The position numbers and the translations under genes are program-made. Under the pieces are notes generated by a model, which was not told where the DNA came from, did no database searches, and saw only the letters and a list, made by a program, of their open reading frames with translations. A stretch of 64,000 nucleotides of DNA from Alnus glutinosa. Taxonomy: Eukaryota > Streptophyta > Magnoliopsida > Fagales > Betulaceae. The stretch is taken from the NCBI RefSeq assembly GCF_958979055.1, contig NC_084886.1, forward strand, positions 49,621,654 to 49,685,653, read 5' to 3'. This document shows positions 32,401-42,710 of this stretch, one piece after another (position 1 is the first letter of the stretch; the number at the start of each line of letters is the position of its first letter).

Positions 32401-34821
32401 GAAGGTATATTAAAGTAGCATATAAAATATGGAGAGTACAAATCCATATTTAAAATATGAACTCTGGAAGCAAATAGAGAAGTGTTCCTCCAAGATATTT
32501 TGGCAGAAATAATTACACCCAAAAGGCTGCCCAAACTCAGTGGGCTAGTAGGCCTTGTCAACAATTTATATGCCCCATAGAGGGCCCAAAGGGCTGTCCA
32601 ACCCTCAAGCAGGCTCCACATGCCCTGCAAAGAGCCCAAAAAGCCTGCAGAGTTCCAATGCGCTGCTTGACCCTTGGTTGGGCCCTCGAATGTCCTACCT
32701 ATCCATAAACCCTAAAAGCCAAGAACATAAAGATGAATGACAGAACGGTTCCTGGCTTCACTACCATGAAAAACCTAAAACTCAACTTAAGCCTTAAAAA
32801 AAGGTAGTGTGAATTAAAAGTTTCAAGGAATCTCCATTGAAGAACTCAAGATAATTTTGCATACTGACCAGGGAGACATTGGGATATGTGGATCTTTCTT
32901 TTATGTTCATTGTCAAAATGCTTAAATATCTCTTCTAGGTCTGGATGATGACTGCAACAGACGACCTTTATTAAGCACCATTCTTAATAGCCCTCATCAA
33001 AAAATAGCTGACAACAACTAGAAGTTTCTATCTATCCAAGTTATCCAACCAACAACACCACTTGAAAATAGAATAAAAAATTGGATTTTACCTTTCTCTC
33101 GAGCATCCGCACCTGATCGCGTGATCGTCTCAGGGTTGAACTCTAAAACAGTGAACAAAAATTTGAGAAAGAAAATATTAAGATTGACAATATGCAAATA
33201 ATTTGACTTATGAACCTGATTAACATTTCAACATGACAAATGACAAACAAAACCAAAAAATTATATTGCCAGTAGAAAAGCAGATATTATAAGTTCAAAA
33301 ACTTTCCTCAGCAAAAATAACTGTTGCTGAAAAAAATATCTAGATGTCACAGAAACCATCTCAACTAGAGGAAATCAATAAAGTTCTTGGTGTCACAATA
33401 TATGTATAACCACAAGGATGAAAATTCTCTGAGGTAACAATGAACAAACCGCAGAGTCTTTAACGGAGCCATCTTCATCTATAACTTGATGTATCAACTT
33501 AACTAATGATCGATTTATAACCAATCCCATTATCTGCATGCAATGTCCAGAAGAAGTAAGGGCATGCAAGAATTCAAAAAAATATGGAGCAGTAGGTTCT
33601 CAGATTCAATCTTAATGTTTTATATACCTCTTCTGTGAGAGGCATGAAATGTCCATACCAATCTGCGTCTTCCTTAATTGCAGCTTTTAGATTAAACTGC
33701 AAAGTCTCGGCTAGCTGTAGCAGAGCTGCAACAGCCATTGCCTCATTCCCATTGACCTGTAAACTTATCCGGGCTTGTTGGATAGCAGATTTCACCTTCA
33801 AGGAGAACATAGCAAACACTTACAGGGATGAATAATTAGAAGTGCAAACATTCACATAATTTTTTTAAGAGCAAGACAATGAATCTTCCATTTACAAATG
33901 TTGAAGAGTCAATTTCCAGAAGATAAGTAACACTACCACTGCTGAGAGAACAAGTATTACAATGATAAGTGATAAGCCAATTGCATAGTACCAATTGAGG
34001 TGTTTTAGTTCATGAAACTGTATGACACACAATAGAATTAAGACATCGGCGTTTCTTTGGCATTCCTTAGTGTCATTTTAATAACAAAAAATAAAACGAA
34101 AACATCCCAATACTAAACTCAGCAAAATATAAAACCAATTGACAGTTTCACAACAAATTACAATGATCCCAATTCTAGATAAGACCAAATAAGGCCGTGC
34201 ACAAAGTGATTAAAGCCTGAAATTACATATATGACTGAATGCCACAATGAAATCCGTGGGTGCTCAGCGCCTTTGAGAACAACAATCATATATTGAATTA
34301 TAAGAAAAGATAGAACCAAACAAGAAACAGTGCACTAACAAGAACTGCATCGATGGAGCTGAAGTCCAAGCTGCAACCACCGTGCTTGCGCATTTCCACG
34401 GCCGCATTGGTCTCCTCCAGAAGCCTCAGGCTCTCTTCGTATGTCTGATTCAGAGACCACAGCTGGGCCTAGCACAGGAAACAGTCGCAAGCACAAAGAA
34501 AAGCTGTCAAACAAAGCTATATTGACTGAACATTGAGAACGCAAGCTAAGCAGAGGGTCAAAGAGATACTTTTGTGGCTTCGCTGCCCAAGGAAGTGCCG
34601 GCAAAGGATGCCACGGCGTCGCAGAGACTGTCCCATTCGAGAACTCTGAGACTGTCGTAGTGAACCGAGGACATTTTGTTGTTGCAAATAGAAAGGTTTG
34701 CTGAGACTGAGGATTGTTTGAGGAAACATCGGTTTCTGAATCCAACGGGTTTGATAATGGTAATTGGGAAAACAGATATGGTGTTGGTAGTGGAATTGAC
34801 GAAGAATGCGCAAGAATTCAT
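25358..34821 (-). CDS. MUTS2: MutS2-family ATPase (organelle-type, no Smr domain seen)
   Basis: At least 19 exons are visible. From the 5' end: 34570-34821, 34340-34468, 33628-33795, 33450-33533, 33092-33142, 32181-32237, 32015-32097, 31767-31890, 31618-31677, 30951-31193, 30603-30683, 30326-30473, 29662-29789, 28383-28430, 28121-28251, 27823-27905, a missing part in the N gap, 26583-26653, 25687-25991 and 25358-25512. The start [10 protein letters not shown] at 34821 is chosen because a Ser/Thr-rich organelle-targeting-like stretch precedes the conserved [17 protein letters not shown]. Walker A GPNTGGKT is in the 30326-30473 exon. The ABC signature region [14 protein letters not shown] is in 29662-29789. 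Walker B LVLLDEVGAGTNP is split by an intron. MutS2 proteins bind branched or structured nucleic acids, or ribosomes in some bacteria, rather than mismatches. The C-terminus has a KOW/Tudor-like [20 protein letters not shown] and stops at 25358 without the Smr endonuclease domain of the longer plant paralogue. Visible exons total 2401 bases. Confidence 0.93.
26949..27448. other. Assembly gap (500 N)
   Basis: The gap is exactly 500 unknown bases, which suggests a placeholder length. It lies in MutS2 between the exon ending [13 protein letters not shown] and the exon starting VITDMERLK. One or more coding exons must be hidden here. Phase arithmetic of the flanking exons requires the hidden coding length to be 2 modulo 3. 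Confidence 0.98.
29381..29510. repeat. Tandem duplication with (CA)n in a MutS2 intron
   Basis: The unit is an AC microsatellite followed by ATATAGAATCAGATTGAAAAG and TCAATAATGGTGAAAAGAGGAT. It occurs twice in a row with different AC run lengths. Confidence 0.85.
30847..30873. repeat. 27-base C run in a MutS2 intron
   Basis: An uninterrupted C homopolymer lies 78 bp downstream (on the minus strand) of the exon ending at 30951. A 13-base G run at 26408-26420 is in another MutS2 intron. Confidence 0.9.
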
Positions 34822-35903
34822 TTCTCTCTCTCTCTCCGCGCTTTTGTTACTGTGACCGTTGGGACGAGGAAGAGGGAAAACTAGGCCTAGTAGCGGTGGT
34901 TGTGGTTGGATAGGAAGGGGGCCGCACGAGTGGCTTAACTGCACTGTCGTTTTACTCATATCAAGAGAATTAGCATTGACTTATTATATTCAGTGTTAAT
35001 CGATCTTATATTTGAATGGTTGATTGAGTCGCACGTTACGTATGGATTTGAGACGTATGATCATGTACAAGTCGATAAAGAATAATAAAGCATTGGGCCG
35101 ACCTCATTCGGGTACTCCTGAACTGGGGTTGGCTTAGGGGTAATGGGCTTATTTCTAAGTGATTTGGTGAAGGCAAGGGCATGATCTACATAGGTGTGAC
35201 CCTAATGAGATAAGACTCATGTCCATTAATCTTTGTTTACCGGTTTTTTGACGTGCTCTAAGTGGAGTTAGGATTAGGCTAGGACTCGATCCGTTTTAAG
35301 GAAATATTTATAGACTTCTTTTGAGCCCGTCTAAATTCTTTTTGACCAGTGATCCAGTGAATAAAGTGAGATGAGGCTATGACTCAATTAATCTTGAAAT
35401 AACATTTACAAATTTTGTGTTACGGTCCTATTTAGGCTCCTTATGACTAGCGTCCCAATGAATAAGGTGCTATTAAAGTTATCTCCATATACAAAGTTTC
35501 AACCTCTAATTGCCTCCTTATGCTTACATGACATTTACCGTGGCTTCCAATTCTACCGAATCATCTAGCAGATTTCCTTTTGAAAGTGGACATTTCACCA
35601 TCCTTGCTGTGCCGTGAATGAATATCGGGTCTGTTTGGTAACTATCCTTCCCTTCCTTTATCTTATTTTCACTTCTCTTAAAAATTTTAAAATATTTCAA
35701 TTTTTTTGTACTTTTTATATCGGATCAATTATTTAAAAAAATAAAACTTATTACAAAACAAAATTTTTTTAATTTTTTCATACAAATTCTTTCTACTTCA
35801 TATCATAACAATAACTTTTTTATTTCTATTAAAAAAAAAAAATTAACCTCCTTATCAAACACCCGTTGTATTCACGTGGACAACAAGTAGCGGAATTTTT
35901 CTT
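34822..35903. other. MutS2 upstream region; nothing else recognised
   Basis: The first 150 bases left of this stretch's start hold a CT-run (CTCTCTCTCTCTC at 34825-34837) that probably lies in the MutS2 5' UTR. The remainder is AT-rich intergenic DNA without coding frames. Confidence 0.4.
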
Positions 35904-36085
35904 GAGAAATGATCCTTACACTCATTTTTCACAACAGTCTTACAACAAGCTGACGTGGTTGGTAATATTTTATTATTTTTTTACAAAAAGAAAATAAAAC
36001 AAAACAAAAAAAATAATAAAATATTACCAGCCATGTCAGCTTGTTGTAAGGCTGTTGTGAGAAATGAGTGTAAGAATCATTTCTC
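35904..36085. mobile_element. 182-bp MITE with about 70-bp TIRs
   Basis: The left arm GAGAAATGATCCTTACACTC through CAACAAGCTGACGTGG and TAATATTTTATTA is mirrored by the right arm, which ends GAGTGTAAGAATCATTTCTC. Only a short AT-rich loop separates the arms. The arms differ at a few positions, so the insertion is of moderate age. Target duplication was not resolved. Confidence 0.85.
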
Positions 36086-36580
36086 ATTTTTATTTTTTTA
36101 TTTTTTTTTACAAGCAAGGGACTTGCTCCATGCAATCATGATAAAATTTATTATTATTATTATTATTTATTCCTCTTTGAGATTATTAAACATCAATCCC
36201 AGATAGGATTTTTTTTTTTATTATTATTATTATTATTTTTTAATCTTCCAGCAATGTTCACTTGCGGCTGTCGGCACTTGGTTATATTTAAATTGACAAA
36301 TAAATTAATTTGTACGAAGTCACCAAGAGATTGTAACTTGCCATTTGGCATTTCCTCCGATTGATGGAAATTTAATTTGGTATTATGTGAGACAGAGGTT
36401 TCAATGAGCTTTCAGATTCATGATATTATATATGTCAATTTAAATTTAACTTATTTAATTAAATAAGTTAAATTATTTAATTTTAATTTATTAAATTTAT
36501 ATTAAATTCATGCGTCATGTAAAAAATTATTTGTCATTATATCGCGTGTCAAATTCGGATCGTATCAAAGTATATATATG
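36086..36580. other. AT-rich intergenic DNA with (TTA)n runs
   Basis: It contains two short ATT microsatellites (about 36150-36167 and 36218-36236). No coding sequence is seen. Confidence 0.4.
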
Positions 36581-36686
36581 TCTTTAAGGGATAGCTCAAT
36601 CGGTTAGGGACCACGCTTCATGAAGCAGAGATCACTAGTTTGAATCTTTTCTCCTTTTTTTGTGTGGACATATAAAAAAAAAAAAA
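36581..36686 (+). mobile_element. tRNA-derived SINE, copy 1
   Basis: The element has the Pol III A-box-like GGATAGCTCAATCGGTTAG and B-box-like GATCACTAGTTTGAATC, a pyrimidine-rich segment, TGTGTGGACATATAA and a poly-A tail. It aligns over its whole length with the copy at 38504-38618. The B box here (GTTTGAATC) is weaker than in copy 2. Confidence 0.75.
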
Positions 36687-37241
36687 TTATATAAATCAAA
36701 TTTAAAATTTGATTCATTTAATTAAACGCATAAGAATATTCAACCGTAACCTTTTAATTAGTATTAGTATTAAATTCATATTAAATTTGCAAATTATTTA
36801 AATAATTATCAGTTGTGGGATGTAATCAGTGCGGAAAGCATCCACCAAACCTATCTTTAGAATGAACAACATATACTGACAATGATATGTAGGGTGCTCG
36901 CCATGCTGCTGGACTAGACGTCTTGCTAAACTTTTGTCTTCTTTTTAACTACTTTTATTTTTTTTCCTTAAAACAAATTGTTTATTTTAGTTCCGATTAT
37001 ATATATCATCTTGTTTCAGCAGGAAAAGAAATAGAAATTAATGGGTGTGTTGGCATTCCCTTGCCTAATTTTAATTTCTCAAAAATATTTTAACTTTTTT
37101 TTTTTTTAATTTTTATATCACATTAATAATATTTTTATTGCTATTTAAATAAATAAATAAAAAATCCACTACAATAGGAATTAGAATTCTCTATAATTTC
37201 AAAAAATAAATAAATTAGATTATGTTTTTTACATCGAACGG

Positions 37242-37454
37242 CATGAAAAATGCTACATATTTAAAATATGACATACTATCAACTAAAAAAACAAATCATT
37301 CCAAAAGACTTTTTTTTTTTTACTATTAAAGAGATTTTTTTTAATTATTAAATCAAAATGTATTATTTTGCTCAAAGCTTTTATACGATATAAAGTGCAA
37401 GAGCCTAATAAAAACATATTATATTCTCATTGTTAACATGTAGCATTTTTCATG
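37242..37454. mobile_element. 213-bp MITE with CATGAAAAATGCTACAT ends
   Basis: CATGAAAAATGCTACAT at the left and ATGTAGCATTTTTCATG at the right are exact 17-bp complements. The interior is AT-rich. The ends resemble those of the element at 7981-8194. Confidence 0.8.
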
Positions 37455-38489
37455 TCATTCAATGCATGAAACAACTTAAATTCACATAATTTAAGAGTCA
37501 ACATTTTTAAATAAATACAACTTTTATATTTTTACTGTACAAATTATTTTTTCTTTATATCACATCAATTACTTGTTAATATTATTAAAAAAAAAAAAAA
37601 CAGTTCTTATCATTTGACATTTGCGGCCGTCTGGCGGCTGTTCCTTTCAACTAAGACTAAGAGTGCCAAAAAGACAAAAAGGTTGATCCAAATTCTCAAT
37701 CTTGTATGGTTGGAAACTGCATAGAAAATAATTAGCCGGTCCCCAGACAAGCTGAAAGAGAATCTCGGACCAGACACATTGTTCATTAGTTTAATTGGTG
37801 GGCCATACACTCTTGTTCCCATCCCCGCTAAAAATCTTCCCTAAAATCCCTTGGATGACTTTATGCACCGGGGATTCACACTTTATGCACCGGGCAAATT
37901 TCAGTTTTTGTTTCTGTTATGGAATGAATTAATATAGGGATAAATTAGAAGTAGTATTAGAGTATAATTATGTTATATAATGATAATTATCTATTTAAGT
38001 TAGTTTTTTAATTACTAGTAGCATTATAGTGTAAAAGTCATTTAATAGTAAATTTTTATTGTTTTTTTTAAGAGTTTATCTCTAAAATAGAGTATGAGTT
38101 ATCTCCGAGTAGTTTATTTGTATTAGAAATTTATCTTTAAAGTAGAGGTAAGATTTAATCTCCTATTCTATTTCTCTATTCTTTCATTATAATTATCTTA
38201 TTTATAGGCGTGAGTGATTAACAAAAATAGAGTAAATAATTAATCACACCATTCACATAACAGTTTCCTTTGAATTATCCTCTTTCTTTTTCTTTTTTTT
38301 TTTTTCTTTTTTTTTTTTTTCAGCCAGATGCATATGATTATCTTTCAACAGAAATGTTACACATAATTTAAAGTGCTTATTTTGTATGTGGCAATAAAAA
38401 TAACAATTATATGTATTTTTATTTGTTATTTCATTTAATAATGATTTTAATTGCCATTTCAGGAAGCGAGCACTAAGAAGTACGTGTAG
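37455..38489. other. AT-rich intergenic DNA, no gene recognised
   Basis: It contains poly-T and CT runs (38278-38321). Two related stretches with TTTATCTYTAAARTAGAG occur near 38066 and 38128. A 70-codon minus frame at 37610-37822 has no recognisable motif. Confidence 0.35.
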
Positions 38490-38503
38490 TACTCATCTTT
38501 CAA

Positions 38504-38618
38504 GTTCTCAAGAGATAGCTTAATCGGCTAGAGACCACACCTTATGAAGTGAAGGTCACTAGTTCGAATCTCTCTCCTCTCTCTTGTGTGGACATATAAG
38601 AAAAAAAAAAAAAAAAGA
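38504..38618 (+). mobile_element. tRNA-derived SINE, copy 2, with target duplication
   Basis: It has the A-box-like GAGATAGCTTAATCGGCTAG, a good B box GGTCACTAGTTCGAATC, a CT-rich stretch, TTGTGTGGACATATAAG and a poly-A tail. Flanks TACTCATCTTTCAA (38490-38503) and TACTTATCTTTCAA (38619-38632) are a 14-bp target duplication with one mismatch. The element is only 115 bp, short for a plant SINE. Confidence 0.85.
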
Positions 38619-38981
38619 TACTTATCTTTCAAAAGATGAATGATACATATACTCTCGAGTTCTCACTCATAACATAATAGTAAAAATCATTATTAGACCT
38701 TACATATAAGGAAACCCAATAATACTAAAAGGGATTTTGAGGACAATATTCTTAAACTCCATTTGTGATCGAATAAGGAAACCCAATAATCAAACCCAAA
38801 TGAATGAGATGAGAGACTGTGAAGAATTAAGCTATAAAACAAAACCTAGCTAGATCTGACATGAAAGGAAGAGAATGCACTGGGCTTGCCATTAGTCCAC
38901 TTGGAGATGGAAAAATCAATATATTCTCATGGATGAGGGCGCTTCTGGTGCCGTCTTTGAATATACGAAAATGAATATTAA
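38619..38981. other. Intergenic DNA, nothing recognised
   Basis: No coding frame or transposon end was found other than the flanking SINE and MITE. Confidence 0.35.
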
Positions 38982-39296
38982 GGGTCCAATTGGGTTTGCG
39001 ATTTTAAAAAGTGCGATTTAAAATAACGATTTTAAAATGTGTGATTTGAAAAAAGTGATTTTTAAAAACGCAGTTAAGCGTTTGGCAAAATCGCAATTTA
39101 GCCTTTAAAATCGCGAATTTACCTTTAAAATTCTGCGTTTTCAAAAAAGCACCATCTTATCTGCGATTTGAAAAAGTATATTTTCTGCGTTTTCAAATCG
39201 CAATTTTTAAAAACGCAGTTCCCAAACGATCTATGTTCTGCGATTTAGTTTAAAATCGCACTTATTGTCTACGAAATCGCAATCTCAAACGCACCC
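38982..39296. mobile_element. PIF/Harbinger-type MITE
   Basis: The 315-bp element starts GGGTCCAATTGGGTTTGCGATTT and ends AAATCGCAATCTCAAACGCACCC, an imperfect TIR. TAA flanks both sides (38979-38981, 39297-39299), the 3-bp target typical of Harbinger elements. The interior repeats GCGATTT/AAATCGC and AAAACGCAGTT words many times in both orientations. Confidence 0.75.
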
Positions 39297-40098
39297 TAAG
39301 TGATAAGGATGGAGCCATAAAGTATTTTTTGGAGGAGCCAAGCCGTCAATGCATAAATTACAAATGTATTAAAATAGTGGTAGGGGTCAAAGCATGAATA
39401 AAAAATATATATAAAGATTGAAGATGTCACCAACATTGGCATTTGAACTTTGTGCATTTTTTCTTTTGAAAAAGTCAAGTATTGTATTTAGCTTTCCCAT
39501 CATCTACAAATAAATTTACATGATTATATTGGAGTCTTTAGAAAAGTAAGAAAAAATATTTGTAAGTTATCTTGCAATTAACGCACTCACATAAAGAACA
39601 ATAAAATATAATAGTTTTTACATGTCAAATTCTCCAATTAATTGTTTAGACTTATAAGCTATAATAACAAATATTCTCAATATTTAATAACCATAATATC
39701 CTAATTACAATACCACTTATAGTAGGAATTGAGATTAGAAAACTAACCTAAAAAAGTATGACTTGCGTTGAGTGATTTTGTACCGCCTCTATGTTGTAAA
39801 TTAATTATTGTCTGTATCGTAAAAAATAGATTAAATCGACGATTTTCAAAAGTTTATCTTTATACAGTGCACAAAACAATTACAATTAACAAGGAGAAAA
39901 ATAAAAAATAAATAAATAAAAGTACTTTGTAACCCTTCAATGACAAACCAATCACTAAACAAATCACAAAAGTCACTTTCTTTAACACAAAAAAAAAAAA
40001 AAAAAAAAAAAGAGCTTAGTTTTTTAGTCTATAGAGACTTCCATAAAAGTAAAACAAAAAGAATAGTTTTTTTTTTTGTTTTTTTTTTTGAAGATAAT
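39297..40098. other. AT-rich intergenic DNA
   Basis: No gene recognised. It contains a poly-A run at 39988-40010 and poly-T at 40068-40089 next to the LTR element. Confidence 0.35.
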
Positions 40099-40678
40099 TG
40101 ACGTAGCGGAAGACTAAGGTAACTAATCAAATAACAGCGTCTTCGATTCTGCAAGGAGAAGCGTCTTCGTCTTCTACCCCAAAAGATAAAACAAGCCCGC
40201 AGGCTAAAAGAAATATAAAACTCCGCAGAGTATTTGAGAGAGAATTCTCTGATTTTATAACAATTCAATTGATTCTTAGTTTTACATAATAAGCAAGCCT
40301 ATTTATAGGAGAGAAATACTTGTAGAAAAAGTAAACCTATTCCTAGTAGCAATAGTAAACCTTATTTTAGTAGTAAAAGTAAACCTTTCTTAATAGCAAT
40401 AATATACCTTATTCTAATAGTAAAAGTAAAACTTATTCTAAAAGGAAATCAAATAAATAAAGCAAATCTAGTCCTAATAAGTAAAGGAAATAAAGTCTTA
40501 ATTCTAATAAGGAAATAAAATAAAATAAACTCTTGGTTTGACGATCAAGTCTTTCCTTTTCTACTTCCATTGTCTGCAAATAGGTAAACTTCTAATCAAA
40601 CGGCTTTGCTTCAATATTATTTTTGGCATCTCTTCTATTTTCGTTTGCACCGAAAATATTATTAAATTCCGTCCTACA
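40099..40678 (-). repeat. 3' LTR
   Basis: This is the downstream LTR in element orientation, matching 41560-42140 almost base for base. Its start (minus) reads TGTAGGACGG after a purine-containing stretch GTGGCGGTGTCTGA. Confidence 0.85.
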
Positions 40679-41559
40679 TCAGACACCGCCACTTGAAAAA
40701 AACTCGTCCTCGAGTTTTCTTTGAGATAAGTCATACGAGGCTCTTCCGGAGAAAGATACTTGGAGAAATCTACATAGATAGCACTAAGACATGACTTTTC
40801 CTTTTCGTCTTCTTTCATAATAATTTCTCCAAATATTTTTTCTTTGATGTCATCTTCAATTTGATTTTCTTCGTCAAACGAATCACGATTGTGATTTATT
40901 TCTGTGGTGATCGTGATGAGTTGCGCTTGTGGTGGATATTCTTTCACTGGTACAGTAGCTGGAACCAATGGTTATAGTTGCACGTATTGTTCCTCTAACG
41001 ACAACTCCACTTTTTTACCGTAACTAACATTATCTTCATATATGGGTTTCCTATTTGGAAATTCATAAATATGGTTAGAAACGGGTTGAACGCAACTTAC
41101 ATCATCATCGCTAAGATCTTCATAGACCGGTGGTTGGTTTATGGGTGCAAGTCGTTGGTGACGAGTATGCCTCACTCGGATCCCATAGTCAACATGGGTA
41201 TCATTGTACCTGTGATTACGAATAGGACCCATGAGCATGCGCTCCATCATCTTTCGCGTCTGTCGCATCTCCTATAGCATCGTTTGCATGATCGGTTGGA
41301 ATTTTGGAATTCAGCTCTCCAAAAAGCTTCCCTGTCACGAGCAGTGTCGTTAAAGGGATTCTCATTGTTGGAAAAGGCATCATTATAGAAGTTATTACTG
41401 TGATATAAGTTGGCCATTGAACCCGGATAACGCCGACTCGGATACCCCATGAATTTGGCTCTCAAAAGAGCCCCTCCCCTACAAGCGGCGTTGTTGGAGA
41501 AGTTTGTCACCGTTGCGCTGATTGGTCATGATCAGGATAAAGCCTGCTTTGATACCAAC

Positions 41560-42140
41560 TGACGTAGCGGAAGACTAAGGTAACTAATCAAATAACAGCG
41601 TCTTCGATTCTGCAAGGAGAAGCGTCTTCGTCTTCTACCCCAAAAGATAATACAAGCCCGCAGGCTAAAAGAAAGATAAAACTCCGCAGAGTATTTGAGA
41701 GAGAATTCTCTGATTTTATAACAATTCAATTGATTCTTTAGTTTTACATAATAAGCAAGCCTATTTATAGGAGAGAAATACTTGTAAAAAAAATAAACCT
41801 ATTCTTAGTAGCAATAGTAAACCTTATTCTAGTAGTAAAAGTAAACCTTTCCTAATAGCAATAGTATACCTTATTCTAATAGTAAAAGTAAAACTTATTT
41901 TAAAAGGAAATCAAATAAATAAAGCAAATCTAGTCCTAATAAGTAAAGGAAATAAAGTCTTAATTCTAATAAGGAAATAAAATAAAATAAACTCTTGGTT
42001 TGACGATCAAGTCTTTTCTTTTGTATTTCCATTGTCTGCAAACAGGTAAACTTATAATCAAATGGCTTTGCTTCAATATTATTTTTGGCATCTCTTCTAT
42101 TTTCGTTTGCACCGAAAATATTATTAAATTCCGTCCTACT
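41560..42140 (-). repeat. 5' LTR
   Basis: This is the upstream LTR in element orientation. Its first base pair is AG rather than TG (AGTAGGACGG), a point change relative to the 3' LTR, and its end is followed directly by the Met-tRNA primer-binding site. Confidence 0.85.
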
Positions 42141-42710
42141 GCATATAACCCCTAGACACTTGAACCCATCCCTACGGAACCCCCCGATCTGGTCCTTCCC
42201 CAAAAAGGCCAAAGCGAAACACTCAAACACAAGTTGAAGTTGAAAACAAAAAGCCATAAGCCATCAACATTTATCATCATTCATCTCCAAAAATATGATT
42301 ACAACAAATATGTTTGGTGAAGAGCCGAAGAGGGGTGGTTTAGTGGAGTTTGGAGAAGAGCCGAAGAGGTATTCAGAATACCTATTCTTGTTTCATTTTT
42401 TTTTTTTTATCAAATATTTTTGTTTCAGACTTTGAGTTGTTTGGTTGGAATTGAAAACGCCCCCATCATAAGTGCTTGTGTTTACCAATTTTTTCCCTTC
42501 CAAAATGCTAATCATAGTAATCAGGCAGTTTTTACCGGTTAACGAATTTGACCCAAAACGCCTCCCACACACCCCCCCCCCCCCTTTTAAATTCAGGGCT
42601 TCACAACTCACGACTCTTCTTCATTTTCCTCAAACGCCCACAGACTGTCTAATCCCCAATTCTCAATTCTCAGTTCCAAAGCCTCGGGAAAAAACAATCT
42701 TAAATCTCTG
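42141..42710 (+). promoter_or_regulatory. UNC93-like gene promoter and 5' UTR
   Basis: No separate gene is seen. A run of 13 Cs lies at about 42571-42583 and a poly-T at 42399-42409. The ATG at 42711 follows CTTAAATCTCTG. GAGCCGAAGAGGT-type words occur twice (42322, 42358). Confidence 0.4.

Larger units (their letters stand above)
40099..42140 (-). mobile_element. Short non-autonomous LTR retrotransposon (Ty3/gypsy-like remnant)
   Basis: Two nearly identical 580-bp LTRs, 40099-40678 and 41560-42140, flank an 881-bp interior. On the minus strand the LTR runs TGTAGGACGG...CTACGTCA and contains CTCCTATAAATAGGC (TATA). The 5' LTR is at the right: its CTACGTCA is followed by GTTGGTATCAAAGC, a primer-binding site for initiator Met-tRNA. 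The interior has three minus frames (41247-41510, 40972-41268, 40561-40968) resembling a gag N-terminus and, at its end, the ENSRTSFF tail seen at the end of gypsy polyproteins just before the 3' LTR. Protease, RT, RNase H and integrase are absent, so most of gag-pol has been deleted. I found no target duplication. Confidence 0.88.

Noticed and set aside
35929-36206. Frames on both strands near 36000
   Set aside because: They are produced by the A/T-rich MITE arms and poly-T stretches.
36584-36650. A functional tRNA gene
   Set aside because: A- and B-box-like words are present, but no cloverleaf or anticodon arm can be formed and a poly-A tail follows; it is a SINE.
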